Shown here piece by piece: positions 8,562 to 18,900 of a DNA stretch of 31,490 bases. The stretch covers positions 1-31,490 of the forward strand of contig DHIZ01000128.1 of NCBI GenBank assembly GCA_002404055.1, in the 5' to 3' direction. The stretch comes from Chloroflexi bacterium UBA4733 (GTDB taxonomy: Bacteria > Chloroflexota > UBA4733). Made by a program: the position numbers and the translations under genes. The first letter of the stretch is position 1, and the number at the start of each line of letters is the position of its first letter. Under the pieces are notes generated by a model. That model was not told where the DNA came from and ran no database searches. It saw only the letters and a list, made by a program, of their open reading frames with translations.

Positions 8562-11500
8562 CTACGTCACGTCGAAGAGCGAGGGTTTTGCGGAAGGGAG
8601 CTGTTGCGCTGACTTCAGGCGCGCCGCCGCCACCAGCTCCCCGGCCAGCTTGGCAGCCCGTTGCAGCACCGCGTCGTCCTCGTGCTCGGCCGTCCAGCGC
8701 AGGATATCCGGCACCGATGGCTTCAGCACCCAGGTCGCTCGCGCCAGTTCCTCGCGGATGTTGACGCCGCTGCCGGGAACGGCGGCGCCGATCAGGAAGT
8801 GCGCCTGGTCGAGGTCGTACTTCATCTCCTGGCGGGGCCGCTCCCGGAAGCGAGCGAAGCGTTGCCCAATCGGCATGATGCGCACTTTGCGACTCTCGTC
8901 GGCCGTCCAGCCGCGCTCGTGGAATTCGCGCGGGGCGACTCCTGTTCCGCGCAGCAGCTTGGAGAAGTCGTCGCGCGCCAGTTCCGGCGTCTCCCGGAAG
9001 ATGCGCAGATAATGCGCGGTGAGCGGCTCGGCGGAGGCGGGCGGGCGATCCGCCGCCGGCAGGTTGCGCTCCTCCAGGATGTCGTTGATGCCGACCAGCG
9101 CTTCGCCGATGCTCAGCGGCTCGTCCATGCCGGTGAAGATCTGCCCGTAGTGGCGGGAATAGAACTCCAGCGCCTTGCCGCGCAGGATCACCCGGATGTC
9201 GGCGTCGGACACGTCGCGTTCCTGGTAGTGCTGAAGCAAGCCGTGCAACCGGCCCAACTCGTCCTGCACCCAGGCGCGCATGCGCGGCCAGCTTACTGGC
9301 TTCGGCTCCTCCAGCCGCTTACGGCAGACGTGCACGATGTCGTACTCGATCTTTTTGGAGCCGAAGGCGCCGCTCTCGCCCTTGCTCTCGTCGCTGCGAA
9401 TGGGGTAGGTGGCGATGAGCGCCAACCCGGCGTCGAAGAGCGAACGCAGCACGCCGACCCAGGCCTCGTCCTTGCTGTGGTGGAAGGTGAAAGCCAGCGT
9501 GCCGCCGGGCTTGAGCGCGCGCGCCGCCTCCCGCCAGCACTCCGTCAGCGTCTCGCGGTAGAACTGCTCGGCGGGAGGCTCCACGCCCTCTCGGTTTTCC
9601 CGCCGCTTCTCGTCAGCCAGGCGCTCGTCCGGGTGCTCGGCGGGATTGGTGATCGCTTCCTGCACCTTGTTGGTCTCCGGCGCCGCGAAGATCTGCGGGT
9701 ACCAGCGCGACAGCGGCCGGCGCAGCCAGACGTAGAAGAAGTCGGCCAGATCGGCGTAGAAGACGTTGTCGCCAAAGGGCGGATCGCTGATCACCAGATC
9801 AAACGTGCCGTCGGCGAAACGGGAGAGGTCAGTCGATGAACCGCAGACGAGGTTCTTGTCGGAACCGGGTGGTATGGGGTCGTCAATCGCCACCGTTGCG
9901 CCGCTGGCAGTAGCACTGTCTGCCGCCCTGGTCTTTTCCCAGGGCTGGCGCGCCCAACGCAGACCGTCCAGGATCGCGGTGGTGCAGGAATCCCAGTTGC
10001 CGCGACCGAGCGTTGTGAAGCTGCCATTCTCGATGACGGTCCCCTTGGGATGATAGTTCGCATTGGAGAGGAAAGGTTCGGGAGTGTCGCGCTGAATGTT
10101 CCAGAAGCAGAACATGTTCTGGTTCCGCAGGTACTGCTGGAACGCGCAGAGCGCCGCCTCCCGTGTCGCTTGATCGAAGTCGCCCGGCGCGTGCATCAGC
10201 GCGTCCAGGAGTCGCGCGTGCGTGAGCAACTGACGGGGGTTGAACATCTTCCACCAGTGGGTGTAGCCCCAGTTCGGGATGCCGCCGTTGAGGTCGTGCG
10301 TCATGTGGGCGAAGGGCAGCTTCTCCTGCGGGACCAGTTCGCGCAACGGCGCCGCCTCCGGCGCTTGCCAGGCTTCGACAGCGGCCAGCCAGCGGTCGCA
10401 GTCCTCGGCGTCCGGCGTCTTGAAGAATCGCCCGCCATACGGTCGCCTTTCGGTCTTGCACTCCTGGCAGGAGCATTGCAGCACGTAGGGATAGGCCGGG
10501 GCGGTGTGGCCGGTCTGCCTGACCTCCGTCAAGAAGTCGTGGCCGTAGCCGCACTTGCCGCAGACGAAGCTGCTGTCGCGGTAGTCCGGTATGGCATCAC
10601 GCTCGCCCGTCGGCGCTTTCGGCACGGCGGTGCCCTGGGCGGTGTCGATGGTCGCCGCAGACGCCAGGGGATCGGCAATCAGGCGCGGCAGCTTGCCCCG
10701 TACCTCGACCAGCGTTAGCGTTGCGGCGCGCGCATCGATCCAGCGGCGTTCCGCCGCTGCCGGCGCACTGGCCCAGCCACCCTGCTCGCCCGCCGCGTCG
10801 CGGCCGGGGGAGCCGGCGAACCAGCGCGGGTGGACCAGCAGCGTCAACGACACCGTCTTGCGCCGCGCCCCCTGTTCGGATGGCCGGGGAACGGCGCCGC
10901 CGCAGTGCGGGCAGGCGGCGCTGGTGGCCGCACTGCCAGGCGCGACGAACGGCGGCTCGTCGGGGGCGACCGCCAGCGGCTCCGCCGGGGCCATGCGGGC
11001 CTGATCGAACTCCCAATCGAAGGCGCGCCGGCAACCAGGGCAGGTTGTGCTCGCTGCCTTGACCTGCAGTTCCTTGATCGCTGCCACCGGCGAGCGCAGC
11101 ACCGGCGTGCGCTGACCGCAACGCGAACACTGACCGTGCTTCGACCAGAAGGTGTAGATGATCTCCGGTCCCTGGTAACGGTAGCGCGGGCGTTCGGCCT
11201 CGGGTACGGCCAGGATGTCGAAGCCGTCCTCCATCGGCGTGAGCGTAAAGCCGGCGTTGATCGCCGCATTCACGTCAAAAGGGCAGGCGGCATCGTCCGC
11301 CCGGTACCAGTGCCCGCGGTGGCCGCGCGGGCAGGAGGTCACAGTGTAGGGCGCGACGTGGGGCCGCACCTGCCGCTCCACAACGTCGAACAGCGCCTGG
11401 ACACGCTCGGGATCGGCGCCGCTGAGCTCCGTCTTGGTGACGAACCAGGCGACCGGGTTGAGATCGACGCCGTAGACGTCGAAGCCCAGCCGGGCCCCTT

Positions 11501-11939
11501 CCACCAGCGTGGTACCGCCGCCCATAAAGGGATCGAGCACCTTCAGCCCCGAAAAGTTGCCGGCCCGTTGGTGATTGGCGTAGTAGGAGTCCCAGACCAG
11601 CTTGTCCGCTTCGTTGTGATCGGCCGGCGCTTCCAGGGCGGCGGCGATCAGGAGCGAGCGGAAGACGCTGGACTGCCGGCGCGCCCACCACTTGCCCATC
11701 TCGTAGATCGGCTTCTTGGCGTTGATCTCCAGTTGCGCCAGCGTGTTGATCGGCCCGATGGGGAAGTCCACCTCCAGACAACTCAGCGGCCGGTCGGGCT
11801 GCGCAAAGGCCAGCGCCTGGCGCTTGATGGCCTTGTTGGCATTGATCAAGTTCAGCGCTTCGCTCTTGCCTCTGGCTGTGGCGCGCCGGGCCGCGCCATT
11901 TGAGGATGCTGTGGCGGCGGTGACAGTCGTCAGTTTCAT
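8562..11939 (-). CDS. DUF1156 adenine-specific DNA methylase (BREX-3 PglXI-like)
   Basis: The 1125-aa protein starts at the ATG at 11939, whose ATGA overlaps the PglZ stop; the frame upstream is shadow of pglZ. The N-terminal DUF1156-type region has KWWARR (83-88). The AdoMet pocket follows (VLDPFMGGGTT from 134; YGVDLNP from 156). Several Zn-ribbon CxxC pairs lie in the middle (CSRCG, CPGC, CPHC, CGKCG). The catalytic motif IV is DPPF at 719-722, here without the usual aromatic Tyr but with the Phe common in this family. This is the COG1743-type methylase found as PglXI in BREX type 3 and beside DUF499 ATPases. It would methylate adenine in the host DNA to mark self. All key motifs look intact. 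A RAYT element follows its stop codon. Confidence 0.9.
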   Translation of the reverse strand: MKLTTVTAATASSNGAARRATARGKSEALNLINANKAIKRQALAFAQPDRPLSCLEVDFPIGPINTLAQLEINAKKPIYEMGKWWARRQSSVFRSLLIAAALEAPADHNEADKLVWDSYYANHQRAGNFSGLKVLDPFMGGGTTLVEGARLGFDVYGVDLNPVAWFVTKTELSGADPERVQALFDVVERQVRPHVAPYTVTSCPRGHRGHWYRADDAACPFDVNAAINAGFTLTPMEDGFDILAVPEAERPRYRYQGPEIIYTFWSKHGQCSRCGQRTPVLRSPVAAIKELQVKAASTTCPGCRRAFDWEFDQARMAPAEPLAVAPDEPPFVAPGSAATSAACPHCGGAVPRPSEQGARRKTVSLTLLVHPRWFAGSPGRDAAGEQGGWASAPAAAERRWIDARAATLTLVEVRGKLPRLIADPLASAATIDTAQGTAVPKAPTGERDAIPDYRDSSFVCGKCGYGHDFLTEVRQTGHTAPAYPYVLQCSCQECKTERRPYGGRFFKTPDAEDCDRWLAAVEAWQAPEAAPLRELVPQEKLPFAHMTHDLNGGIPNWGYTHWWKMFNPRQLLTHARLLDALMHAPGDFDQATREAALCAFQQYLRNQNMFCFWNIQRDTPEPFLSNANYHPKGTVIENGSFTTLGRGNWDSCTTAILDGLRWARQPWEKTRAADSATASGATVAIDDPIPPGSDKNLVCGSSTDLSRFADGTFDLVISDPPFGDNVFYADLADFFYVWLRRPLSRWYPQIFAAPETNKVQEAITNPAEHPDERLADEKRRENREGVEPPAEQFYRETLTECWREAARALKPGGTLAFTFHHSKDEAWVGVLRSLFDAGLALIATYPIRSDESKGESGAFGSKKIEYDIVHVCRKRLEEPKPVSWPRMRAWVQDELGRLHGLLQHYQERDVSDADIRVILRGKALEFYSRHYGQIFTGMDEPLSIGEALVGINDILEERNLPAADRPPASAEPLTAHYLRIFRETPELARDDFSKLLRGTGVAPREFHERGWTADESRKVRIMPIGQRFARFRERPRQEMKYDLDQAHFLIGAAVPGSGVNIREELARATWVLKPSVPDILRWTAEHEDDAVLQRAAKLAGELVAAARLKSAQQLPSAKPSLFDVT

Positions 11940-12910
11940 TGCGGCGCAAACTCCAGATAGGGGACGCAGACTTCGGCCAGGGTCAGGCCGCCATGACTCA
12001 GGTGCGGAAAGCCGCCTTCCACCTTCCATTTCCAGGGGCCGACGATGGCGGCGCGCTGGCCGGAGCCGACGTAGAGCGGTTGGGCGCCGAGCCGGGAGAA
12101 CGGCACTGCCGGCAGGGGACCGCAACGCTGCGCCCTGAAGGCGGCGCGCGCCGGCGCGGCGAGGGTGTCGGGCAGATCGCTGAAATAGCGGCTGACGGCG
12201 TAGCCGTGATCGGAGGTCACGAGCAACCGCCGGCCCTGGCGCAGGGTGTCTACCAGCTTCCAGAAGCCGTCGCTAGCCAACACCTCTGCCGCCACCGACT
12301 GGATCTGGGTCGCCGCATCCCGCTTGTCGGCCAGTTGATGCAGCAGGTCATCCAACCAGGAGTGCCAGATCAGGATGTCGCGCGCCGGCGGCAGCCGGTC
12401 GGCCAGCGCGCCGAACTCCTCATTCGTGACGTCCGTCTCCGGTTGGTCCGGCGCGAACGCGAAGCCCTGCGGATACTTGCCGTACTGCAGTTGACTGCGC
12501 TGGGTGAGGCCGAGCAGATGGGCCGCCGCCTCGGTGTCAGTCGGGACCGGCGCCCCCAGCACCGCGACCGTGGTCGGCGTCACGCCGCGCCCAGCCGCCG
12601 CCTGGAGCAGGCGCCACAGCTCCCGCACGGAGAGCGAATCCAGGATCAGCACGGCGCGACCCGCTGGCGCCGCACCCTGCCACCAGGCGCGCATACTGCC
12701 GAAGGCGCGCGGCGCGGTGTCCCCGTAGTTCAGCCAGAGGTCCCAGGCCGCCTCATCCAGCAGGCGATCGCCGGCGCCCAGCGCCTGTTCCAGCGCCTTA
12801 ACGTCCGGCGCAGCCGCAGCCGCTTGCGCCACCGCGGCGAAGATGGCTTGCCAGGCGTCCGCCCCTGGGGCGCCGAAGAGCACCGCCGCCCAGTCCGGCA
12901 TGGCGGTCAT
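11936..12910 (-). CDS. pglZ: Short PglZ-domain protein
   Basis: The ATG at 12910 overlaps the DUF499 stop as ATGA, giving 324 aa; open frame upstream of it is shadow. The PglZ core (alkaline-phosphatase superfamily) shows ILDSLSVRE (89-97), TSDHGY (232-237) and SHGG (305-308) before a hydrophobic C-terminal strand. Metal-binding Asp and His residues of the fold are visible. BREX PglZ proteins usually exceed 600 aa, so this version keeps the core with little N-terminal extension. PglZ is the hallmark of BREX and Pgl systems, where it acts with the ATPase and methylase to block phage DNA replication. Its stop overlaps the DUF1156 start, so the three genes are translationally coupled. Confidence 0.85.
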   Translation of the reverse strand: MTAMPDWAAVLFGAPGADAWQAIFAAVAQAAAAAPDVKALEQALGAGDRLLDEAAWDLWLNYGDTAPRAFGSMRAWWQGAAPAGRAVLILDSLSVRELWRLLQAAAGRGVTPTTVAVLGAPVPTDTEAAAHLLGLTQRSQLQYGKYPQGFAFAPDQPETDVTNEEFGALADRLPPARDILIWHSWLDDLLHQLADKRDAATQIQSVAAEVLASDGFWKLVDTLRQGRRLLVTSDHGYAVSRYFSDLPDTLAAPARAAFRAQRCGPLPAVPFSRLGAQPLYVGSGQRAAIVGPWKWKVEGGFPHLSHGGLTLAEVCVPYLEFAPQ

Positions 12911-15591
12911 TGGTCTTGATCCTGCACGTCCACCTCGACCGAAAACTGGCACTCCGGAGGCAAGCTGTTGATGAACCGTTTGAGAAGGTCGTAGGTCAAG
13001 CCTACACCGGTCAGGCGCAACCCGTTGATGACCTTGTCCTGGAACTGCCACTGCTGAAAGTCGCCGAGCAGGTTCGCCTTGTTGCGGGCGCCCTGGGAAT
13101 GGATCGTACTCGTCGGAATGGGGATGGGTGCGCTGACTGGTGGCGGCTCTTTGATGACGCCACCGAAGGGCGGCGCCGGTGGGAAGAGAGTCGGCGGAGT
13201 GTTCCCCGACGTGAACCCAGGCGCGCTGCCGGGGACGCTGACAGGAGGGACTGGAGGCGGCGTCACCACCGGCGTCGGCGCGGCGACGTGCGGCAGGGCC
13301 ACTACGATTTCCTGCATCTCCCTGGGCGTCGCCCAGGCCGCCTTTTGCAGCCGTGCCAGGGCAACCGCCGGGTCTTCATTCGGCTCCCGTCGCAGCCAGC
13401 GGTCTTTGACGTTCAGCACGATGTCGCCGCGCGCCGCCACTGCCAGCAGTCGTTCGTACAGCTGGGTCACGCCCAGGAAAGGAATGGCGGGGTCGTCCGG
13501 CGACGGCGGCGGTTCCATCAGGTCCACGATGAGTTGATAGGCGTCCTGGCCCCTGGCTGCCGCCGCCACCACGTACTCGCGGAAGCGGGTCGAGTCAAAC
13601 ACATTGCTGGTGATCGCTTGATCAATCCTGGCAAGGATCGACTGTCCTCCGCCATCGATTGAGCTCTCATCGAAGCGCGTCTGCTCTGGTTGCTGATAGT
13701 TCCAGGTACGCAGCACGGCCAGCCGCTCGAAGCGCTGGCGCAGCTTCTCCAGCAAGGGCTTGCGAAACTCGTCAAGCAGCCTGGCGTACTGCCCGTCCGA
13801 GCGCCATTCGTAGGCCAGGAAGGCGCAGCGAGCGAGCTGGCGCAGTTCGGCGTCGGCATAGACGCTCCCGGCGCCGGACGGCATCAGAAATCGCGCCAGG
13901 TTGCGATGCTCGGGTACCTGCTGCCGCAGCCAGTTGCCCAGCCGGCCTTCACCGGCACGCTCGGGGAGCACCAGCACGACCGGCTGTTGCCATTTGCCCG
14001 GCCAGTCCATCGTATCCAAGCCAGTCCACGGCGCCGATTCCCAGTCCGCGCCCAGCACGATCAAGCGGGATGGCGAACTGAGCGCGCCGTCGGCCGGGCT
14101 GAGGGCGGCGCCAATCGCCTTTTGCAGATACAGCAGATCCTGCTGGCCCTGGAACAGGTTGCCATTCTTGGCAGAAGCCAGCAGCTTGGCGCGCGGATTC
14201 TCCTCGACGCGGAAGACCAGGCGGTTGCCCACGCTATGCACGTTGAAGCTGGCCTCGATCAGCCTGGCCAGCTCCGCCTCGAAGGCATTGTCATCCACGG
14301 GCTGCGCACGCGTCAGGTCGAGATGCAACTGCTCCGGCGTGGCGCCCCGCTGCTGCGCCTGGGAAAGCGAGCGTACCCACAGCGCGCTGAGCAGTTCGCC
14401 AGCGTGCGGCACTGCCTGTTCCTGGCTCAGCACGGCATCCAGATTACGCTGCGCCACTTCCCGCAGCCGAGCGCCACTGCCGGCCGTGATGTCCACCATG
14501 CTCGCCAGTTCGTCGGCCGCGCCCTCGGCGCCGCGCACGTCGATGTCGGCCAGCGTGAGCAGAGGTACAGCGTCGCCGCGCGCCTTATACAGCCGGACGA
14601 GGATGCGCATGAGGTCACGGGTGTTCTGCGCCACTGCCGACATCAGGATCTCATCTTCCAGGATGCCCATCAGTTCGGGCGCGAAGGGCCACGATTGCCG
14701 TACCTCCGCCCGCACTTCCTCCTGGCGTGGTCCGGCAAACTCCGGATAGAGGAGGCGGACGCGTTCGCCGGCGTAGCCAGCCGTGGCGGCGGCGATCGCC
14801 GCCGGCTGAATCTGGCGGTAGTTCTGGAAAAGGCGGTGTTGTGTGAGCCGGATACGATCCTGCCGGGCGTCACTGCCCTTGAAATCCACCAGCACCGAGG
14901 TATTGCGCACGATCTGGCTGTAAGCATCCGTGTCGCTGTCGCGCACCGACGCGATCAAGCGGAAGGCGTGAGGCGCCGTCGCCGCCACCCCCGCCAGAAT
15001 CTGCAAGAAGTTGAAGGCAACATTGGTCGGGTTGGGGTCGCCTTGCCGCATCTCTAAGGCGTCGTACCAGGTCTGCAGCTCGTCCAGAAGCAGCGCGGTG
15101 GGATGCTCGCTGAAGGCCTGGAGCATGAGCGCCCTGGAGGGCGTACTGGTACCAGCCTCAGCAAAGCGGCCCCGGTAATACGCGCCGTTGGGCAAGAATC
15201 GGAAAATCGGTTCCCACAACGTCGCGAAGTCCTGGTCGCTCATGACCAGGCTCAACGGCGCAAAGCCCTGCGGCAGGGTCAGCGCCGCGAAGGCCGAATT
15301 GTCGACGGTCCCCGCCCAGCTTGCAGCCCACTGTTGCACCGCCGCCGGCTCACGGAAGGCCGCCGTGAGCACCGCCATAATGTGCGACTTGCCCCGCCCC
15401 CGTTCGCCGATAATGACCACCGGCCGACCCTGCCCCTGCGCCACCCCCAGCAGCGCCTTGCGCACGTCAGCCGTGGGATAGGTGATGTCGAGGATGCGCG
15501 CCGCCTCCGAGCCGGCATAGTCGGTCAAAACAATCTGCGTCCCCCTCATCTGGGGCGATTGAAACTCGGGGCGAAGCGTCAGTCCAAGCAT
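12907..15591 (-). CDS. DUF499 AAA+ ATPase (BrxC/PglY-like)
   Basis: The 894-aa protein has Walker A GERGRGKS (62-69) and Walker B LLLDE (167-171) in a fold typical of the DUF499/COG1483 ATPases. Residues about 768-828 form a Pro-rich linker, followed by a compact C-terminal domain of about 66 residues that probably contacts a partner. In BREX-like systems this ATPase is the BrxC/PglY equivalent and assembles with PglZ and the methylase. A Shine-Dalgarno-like GAAAGGTG lies a few bases before the ATG at 15591. It is the first gene of the operon and reads divergently from the SIR2 gene. Placement in the BrxC role is by family and context. Confidence 0.88.
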   Translation of the reverse strand: MLGLTLRPEFQSPQMRGTQIVLTDYAGSEAARILDITYPTADVRKALLGVAQGQGRPVVIIGERGRGKSHIMAVLTAAFREPAAVQQWAASWAGTVDNSAFAALTLPQGFAPLSLVMSDQDFATLWEPIFRFLPNGAYYRGRFAEAGTSTPSRALMLQAFSEHPTALLLDELQTWYDALEMRQGDPNPTNVAFNFLQILAGVAATAPHAFRLIASVRDSDTDAYSQIVRNTSVLVDFKGSDARQDRIRLTQHRLFQNYRQIQPAAIAAATAGYAGERVRLLYPEFAGPRQEEVRAEVRQSWPFAPELMGILEDEILMSAVAQNTRDLMRILVRLYKARGDAVPLLTLADIDVRGAEGAADELASMVDITAGSGARLREVAQRNLDAVLSQEQAVPHAGELLSALWVRSLSQAQQRGATPEQLHLDLTRAQPVDDNAFEAELARLIEASFNVHSVGNRLVFRVEENPRAKLLASAKNGNLFQGQQDLLYLQKAIGAALSPADGALSSPSRLIVLGADWESAPWTGLDTMDWPGKWQQPVVLVLPERAGEGRLGNWLRQQVPEHRNLARFLMPSGAGSVYADAELRQLARCAFLAYEWRSDGQYARLLDEFRKPLLEKLRQRFERLAVLRTWNYQQPEQTRFDESSIDGGGQSILARIDQAITSNVFDSTRFREYVVAAAARGQDAYQLIVDLMEPPPSPDDPAIPFLGVTQLYERLLAVAARGDIVLNVKDRWLRREPNEDPAVALARLQKAAWATPREMQEIVVALPHVAAPTPVVTPPPVPPVSVPGSAPGFTSGNTPPTLFPPAPPFGGVIKEPPPVSAPIPIPTSTIHSQGARNKANLLGDFQQWQFQDKVINGLRLTGVGLTYDLLKRFINSLPPECQFSVEVDVQDQDQ

Positions 15592-15943
15592 TGGGCACCT
15601 TTCGCTGTGAACACTGTGAGATTGTACTCGGGCGTTGCTGCCGTATGCACATGCATTCCTATAATCGGCTTGGAGTGCTACAGGGCGAATGATCGCGGTC
15701 GAGGGTCACTGCGCCGGAGGCGATAATTTGCCAACCTGGCAACGTTCAAGGGAGCGAGCCGGGTATCCTTCATAGTGTTTCCCGGTTCGTGATACGAATG
15801 GGCGGAGGGGTGCCGACGTTTACTGTTGCGCGACAGCCCGTGCTTGTTGAGCGGATGGGCGAATACGTCCAACGCGGTCTCCTGATGGCTGGTTCGTTTC
15901 GCTCAGCAGCGCCGCCAATACTAAAGAACGAGCAACCTACCTG
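15592..15943. promoter_or_regulatory. Divergent intergenic region, likely promoters of BREX-like operon and SIR2 gene
   Basis: The 352 bp between two divergent starts holds no convincing gene. A minus-strand TACAAT at 15622-15627 is a plausible -10 about 30 bp before the DUF499 start. The near-palindrome ATGCACATGCAT lies just upstream of it, around 15645-15657. AATACT near 15918 is a weak -10 candidate for the SIR2 gene. No operator is proven. Confidence 0.35.
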
Positions 15944-18900
15944 ATGGACAAAGACCCGGCCTTCCCCGATCAGCACCACATCGAGCAGATTCGAAGAAGG
16001 CTGTGGTGCGGCAGGGAAGTCGGACAAGCTTCAGTCATGATCGGTTCCGGGTTCAGCCGGAACGCCGAACCGATCGCGCCGCCGGCCGATAGGTTCCCAA
16101 CCTGGATTGATATCGCCCGCAAGCTGTACCAGGAGTTATATCTCCCTACTGTTCCGACAGATCATGCCTATGAGGCCCGTCTCGCCGAAGCGACGGCTGG
16201 TACCGGAGCGCTGCGTGTCGCCAGCGAATATGAAGCTGTCTTTGGACGCGCGAAGCTTAACGACTTGCTACTCCGATCAGTTCCTGATGGCACCTATAAG
16301 CCCGGCCATCTGCACGAACTCCTACTCCATCTTCCTTGGGCCGACATTTTCACCACCAATTACGATACGCTCCTTGAGCGGACAACACCGATGGTGTACG
16401 AGCGCGCCTATGACCTCGCTGTCACCGCGTCCGACTTACCCACCAAGCTGCGACCGCGAATCGTCAAATTGCACGGCGGCTTCCCTTCTTATCTGCCGTT
16501 TATCGCAACCGAAGAGGATTACCGCACCTACCCTGCGCAGTTCGCCCCCTTTGTCAATACTGTGCAGCAGGCGATCATGGAGAACGTCTTCGTTCTCATT
16601 GGCTTTTCAGGCGACGACCCGAATTTCCAGTATTGGTCCGGCTGGGTGCGCGATCATCTCGGCCCTCATCATCCGCCCATCTACCTCGCCGGTATCCTAC
16701 AGATATCGCCGTCGCAACGACGTTTGCTTGAGTCGCGAAGTGTTATCCCTCTCGACTTGACTCCCTTGTTCCCGCTGTCGAGTTGGCCGATCCCAGCGTT
16801 GCGCCATCAGAAGGCCATCGAGTGGTTCCTGTTGGATCTGCTCTACGGGGAGACACCGAGTCAATTGTTCTGGCCGATACCACCAATTTCAGCGGAGCAA
16901 AAGTGGCCTCGTAGTCCGGGCGTCCCACCGGTGCCCCTGGGGGGCCAAGCGAAGTCGGTGACGTCACTCAACCTGCAGCACCTTGCTTCCCTACCGTTGT
17001 CTGCACCCGCCATGCGGGACTTCCTCATGTATCTCGTGGTTCAACGGGAAGCATATCCTGGCTGGGTCATCGCGCCGGCGACAAACAGGGACTCACTGTG
17101 GCGCGACATCTGGCCGTGGGTCGAACCCGCGCTTCTGTCACTGGACGAAATATCCGCTGACCTACGTCTGTTTGTTGCCTATGAAATCAACTGGTGCTTG
17201 GAAACCGCACTGGTTCCGATCTGGCCCTTCGTTGCAGAAAAGCTCGCTCTGTTGATCGAGGACTTCAATCCATATCCGGCGCTCCTCAAGCTTGACTCGG
17301 CGACCATACGACCCGATAGGCCAGCCGATGCGTCACTGGACTGGGTGCGAATTGGCGAGTGCTGGATCGAACTCGCTCTTGCCGTTACACGGGCAAAGCG
17401 AGAGGCTGGAGACGAGGACGGCTTCAACCAATATCTCGAATTGCTGCGCCCGGTGATCGATCAACGCGGTGATTGGCAGTCACGCTGGCATTATGAACGT
17501 GCGCTGATGCTGCGAGACAGTCTTGACAGACGCGGCGCGATGCAGGTCCTCCAGCAATGGCCGGAGCGCCCAGACCTGCCGTTTTGGGAGGCGCGGCGTG
17601 CAGCGGTGCTCGCGGAAATAGGGGAGTTGCGAGATGCCCGTAGAACGGCGGAAACCGCCCTTTCACGCATCCGTGCTGCCATACGACCATTCAGACCGGA
17701 CTACGCGTTGCTTTCCCAAGAGGCCTGGACCATGCAGCTCATCCAGCAGGTCGCCGCTAACAATCCCTTCGCAAATGAAAATCTTCGCGCTCAGGAAGGC
17801 GGTCGTTGGGAAAGGTTGAAAAGCTTTCGGTGCGATCCGGGCGCTGAGTTCGACCGGCTGAGGGCAATGCTCGATCAGTCACAACCCGTAATGAACATGG
17901 GGGTGAGGGAAACCCCGGGTTTCGACCCGGGTGTAATTCACCGAACACACCGGTGGACATCAGGTCCCGATATCACTCCCTTCCTTCCCGCCTTCGCATT
18001 GCTGCGACTCACCGAAGAAGGAGCCGTGCCGCTACGTGCAGGTATGGTCGTGGCTGCGGGTGCCGTTATCGAAAACGTGGCGAAGTGGGTTGCTCCCTTC
18101 GGATACGTACGATCGGTGAGCATACTCCTTCGGGCGGGAAGCTGGTCCGGGATCGACGGGCTATTGGATCGCGTGACTGTGGCCACGATCCCTCCTGCGG
18201 ACGTGCAAATTCTCGATCGAATCCTTGTGTCCGCGCTCTTAGAGGCGATACAACAGGGCAATCCCGACGACAACCAATTGCGTATCCTCACGGAAGCAAT
18301 CTCACGCTTATGTTCGCGCCTCACCGTTGAACGGTTAGACATAGTTCTCTCGTTGGCAATAACACTATACAACCATGCGATGTTCCGAGAAGATCCCGTC
18401 GTTCACCAAACGTTGGGTGATATGTTCCAACGCATTTTTCTGTCTTTACCGCAAGCGGAGCTGGTGCGGAGACTCAGCGACCTTCTGGACCTCCCAATTC
18501 CCGCGGAAGGGGGCTTTACTGCTCGGACGCTCGGCGCAGATTCGAGATGGCCCGAGCCATTTGGACGCATTTCCTGGACGGACCCGCGACCCGATGGGTT
18601 ACAGATGCGTAGGGACGCCTGGACAGCCTCCGTTGCGAATCTCACTCGTATCGTCGAACACGGCATTGCCGATGCGAGGGGCCGCGCTGCGATGCGTCTC
18701 TACTCGTTGGTGGAGATTGGCGGCCTGACAGATGCCGAGCTTGCGGCGTTTCGAGGCGCGTTGTGGTCGCGACGAGACAGTACATCTGGGTTGCCCGCCG
18801 AGACGACTTTCCTTCCTCGAGTCATTATTGCCTTGCCGCCACCAACTGGCGACGTAAAGCAGATTGTCCGTGAGTATCTCATGTCGAGAGACTTCCCAAG

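Noticed and set aside
13690..15057. A 455-aa plus-strand frame opposite the DUF499 gene.
   Set aside because: It has no recognisable motif and mirrors the codon pattern of the ATPase gene.
4549..15591. DISARM class 1 (SNF2 helicase plus adenine methylase).
   Set aside because: No DrmA, DrmB or DrmC is present, and PglZ with a DUF499 ATPase in the same coupled operon points to a BREX-like system.
17914..17931. CCCGGGT-TTCG-ACCCGGG hairpin inside the SIR2 gene.
   Set aside because: It lies in an uninterrupted coding frame; a 7-bp palindrome in G+C-rich coding DNA is not strong evidence for a regulatory element.
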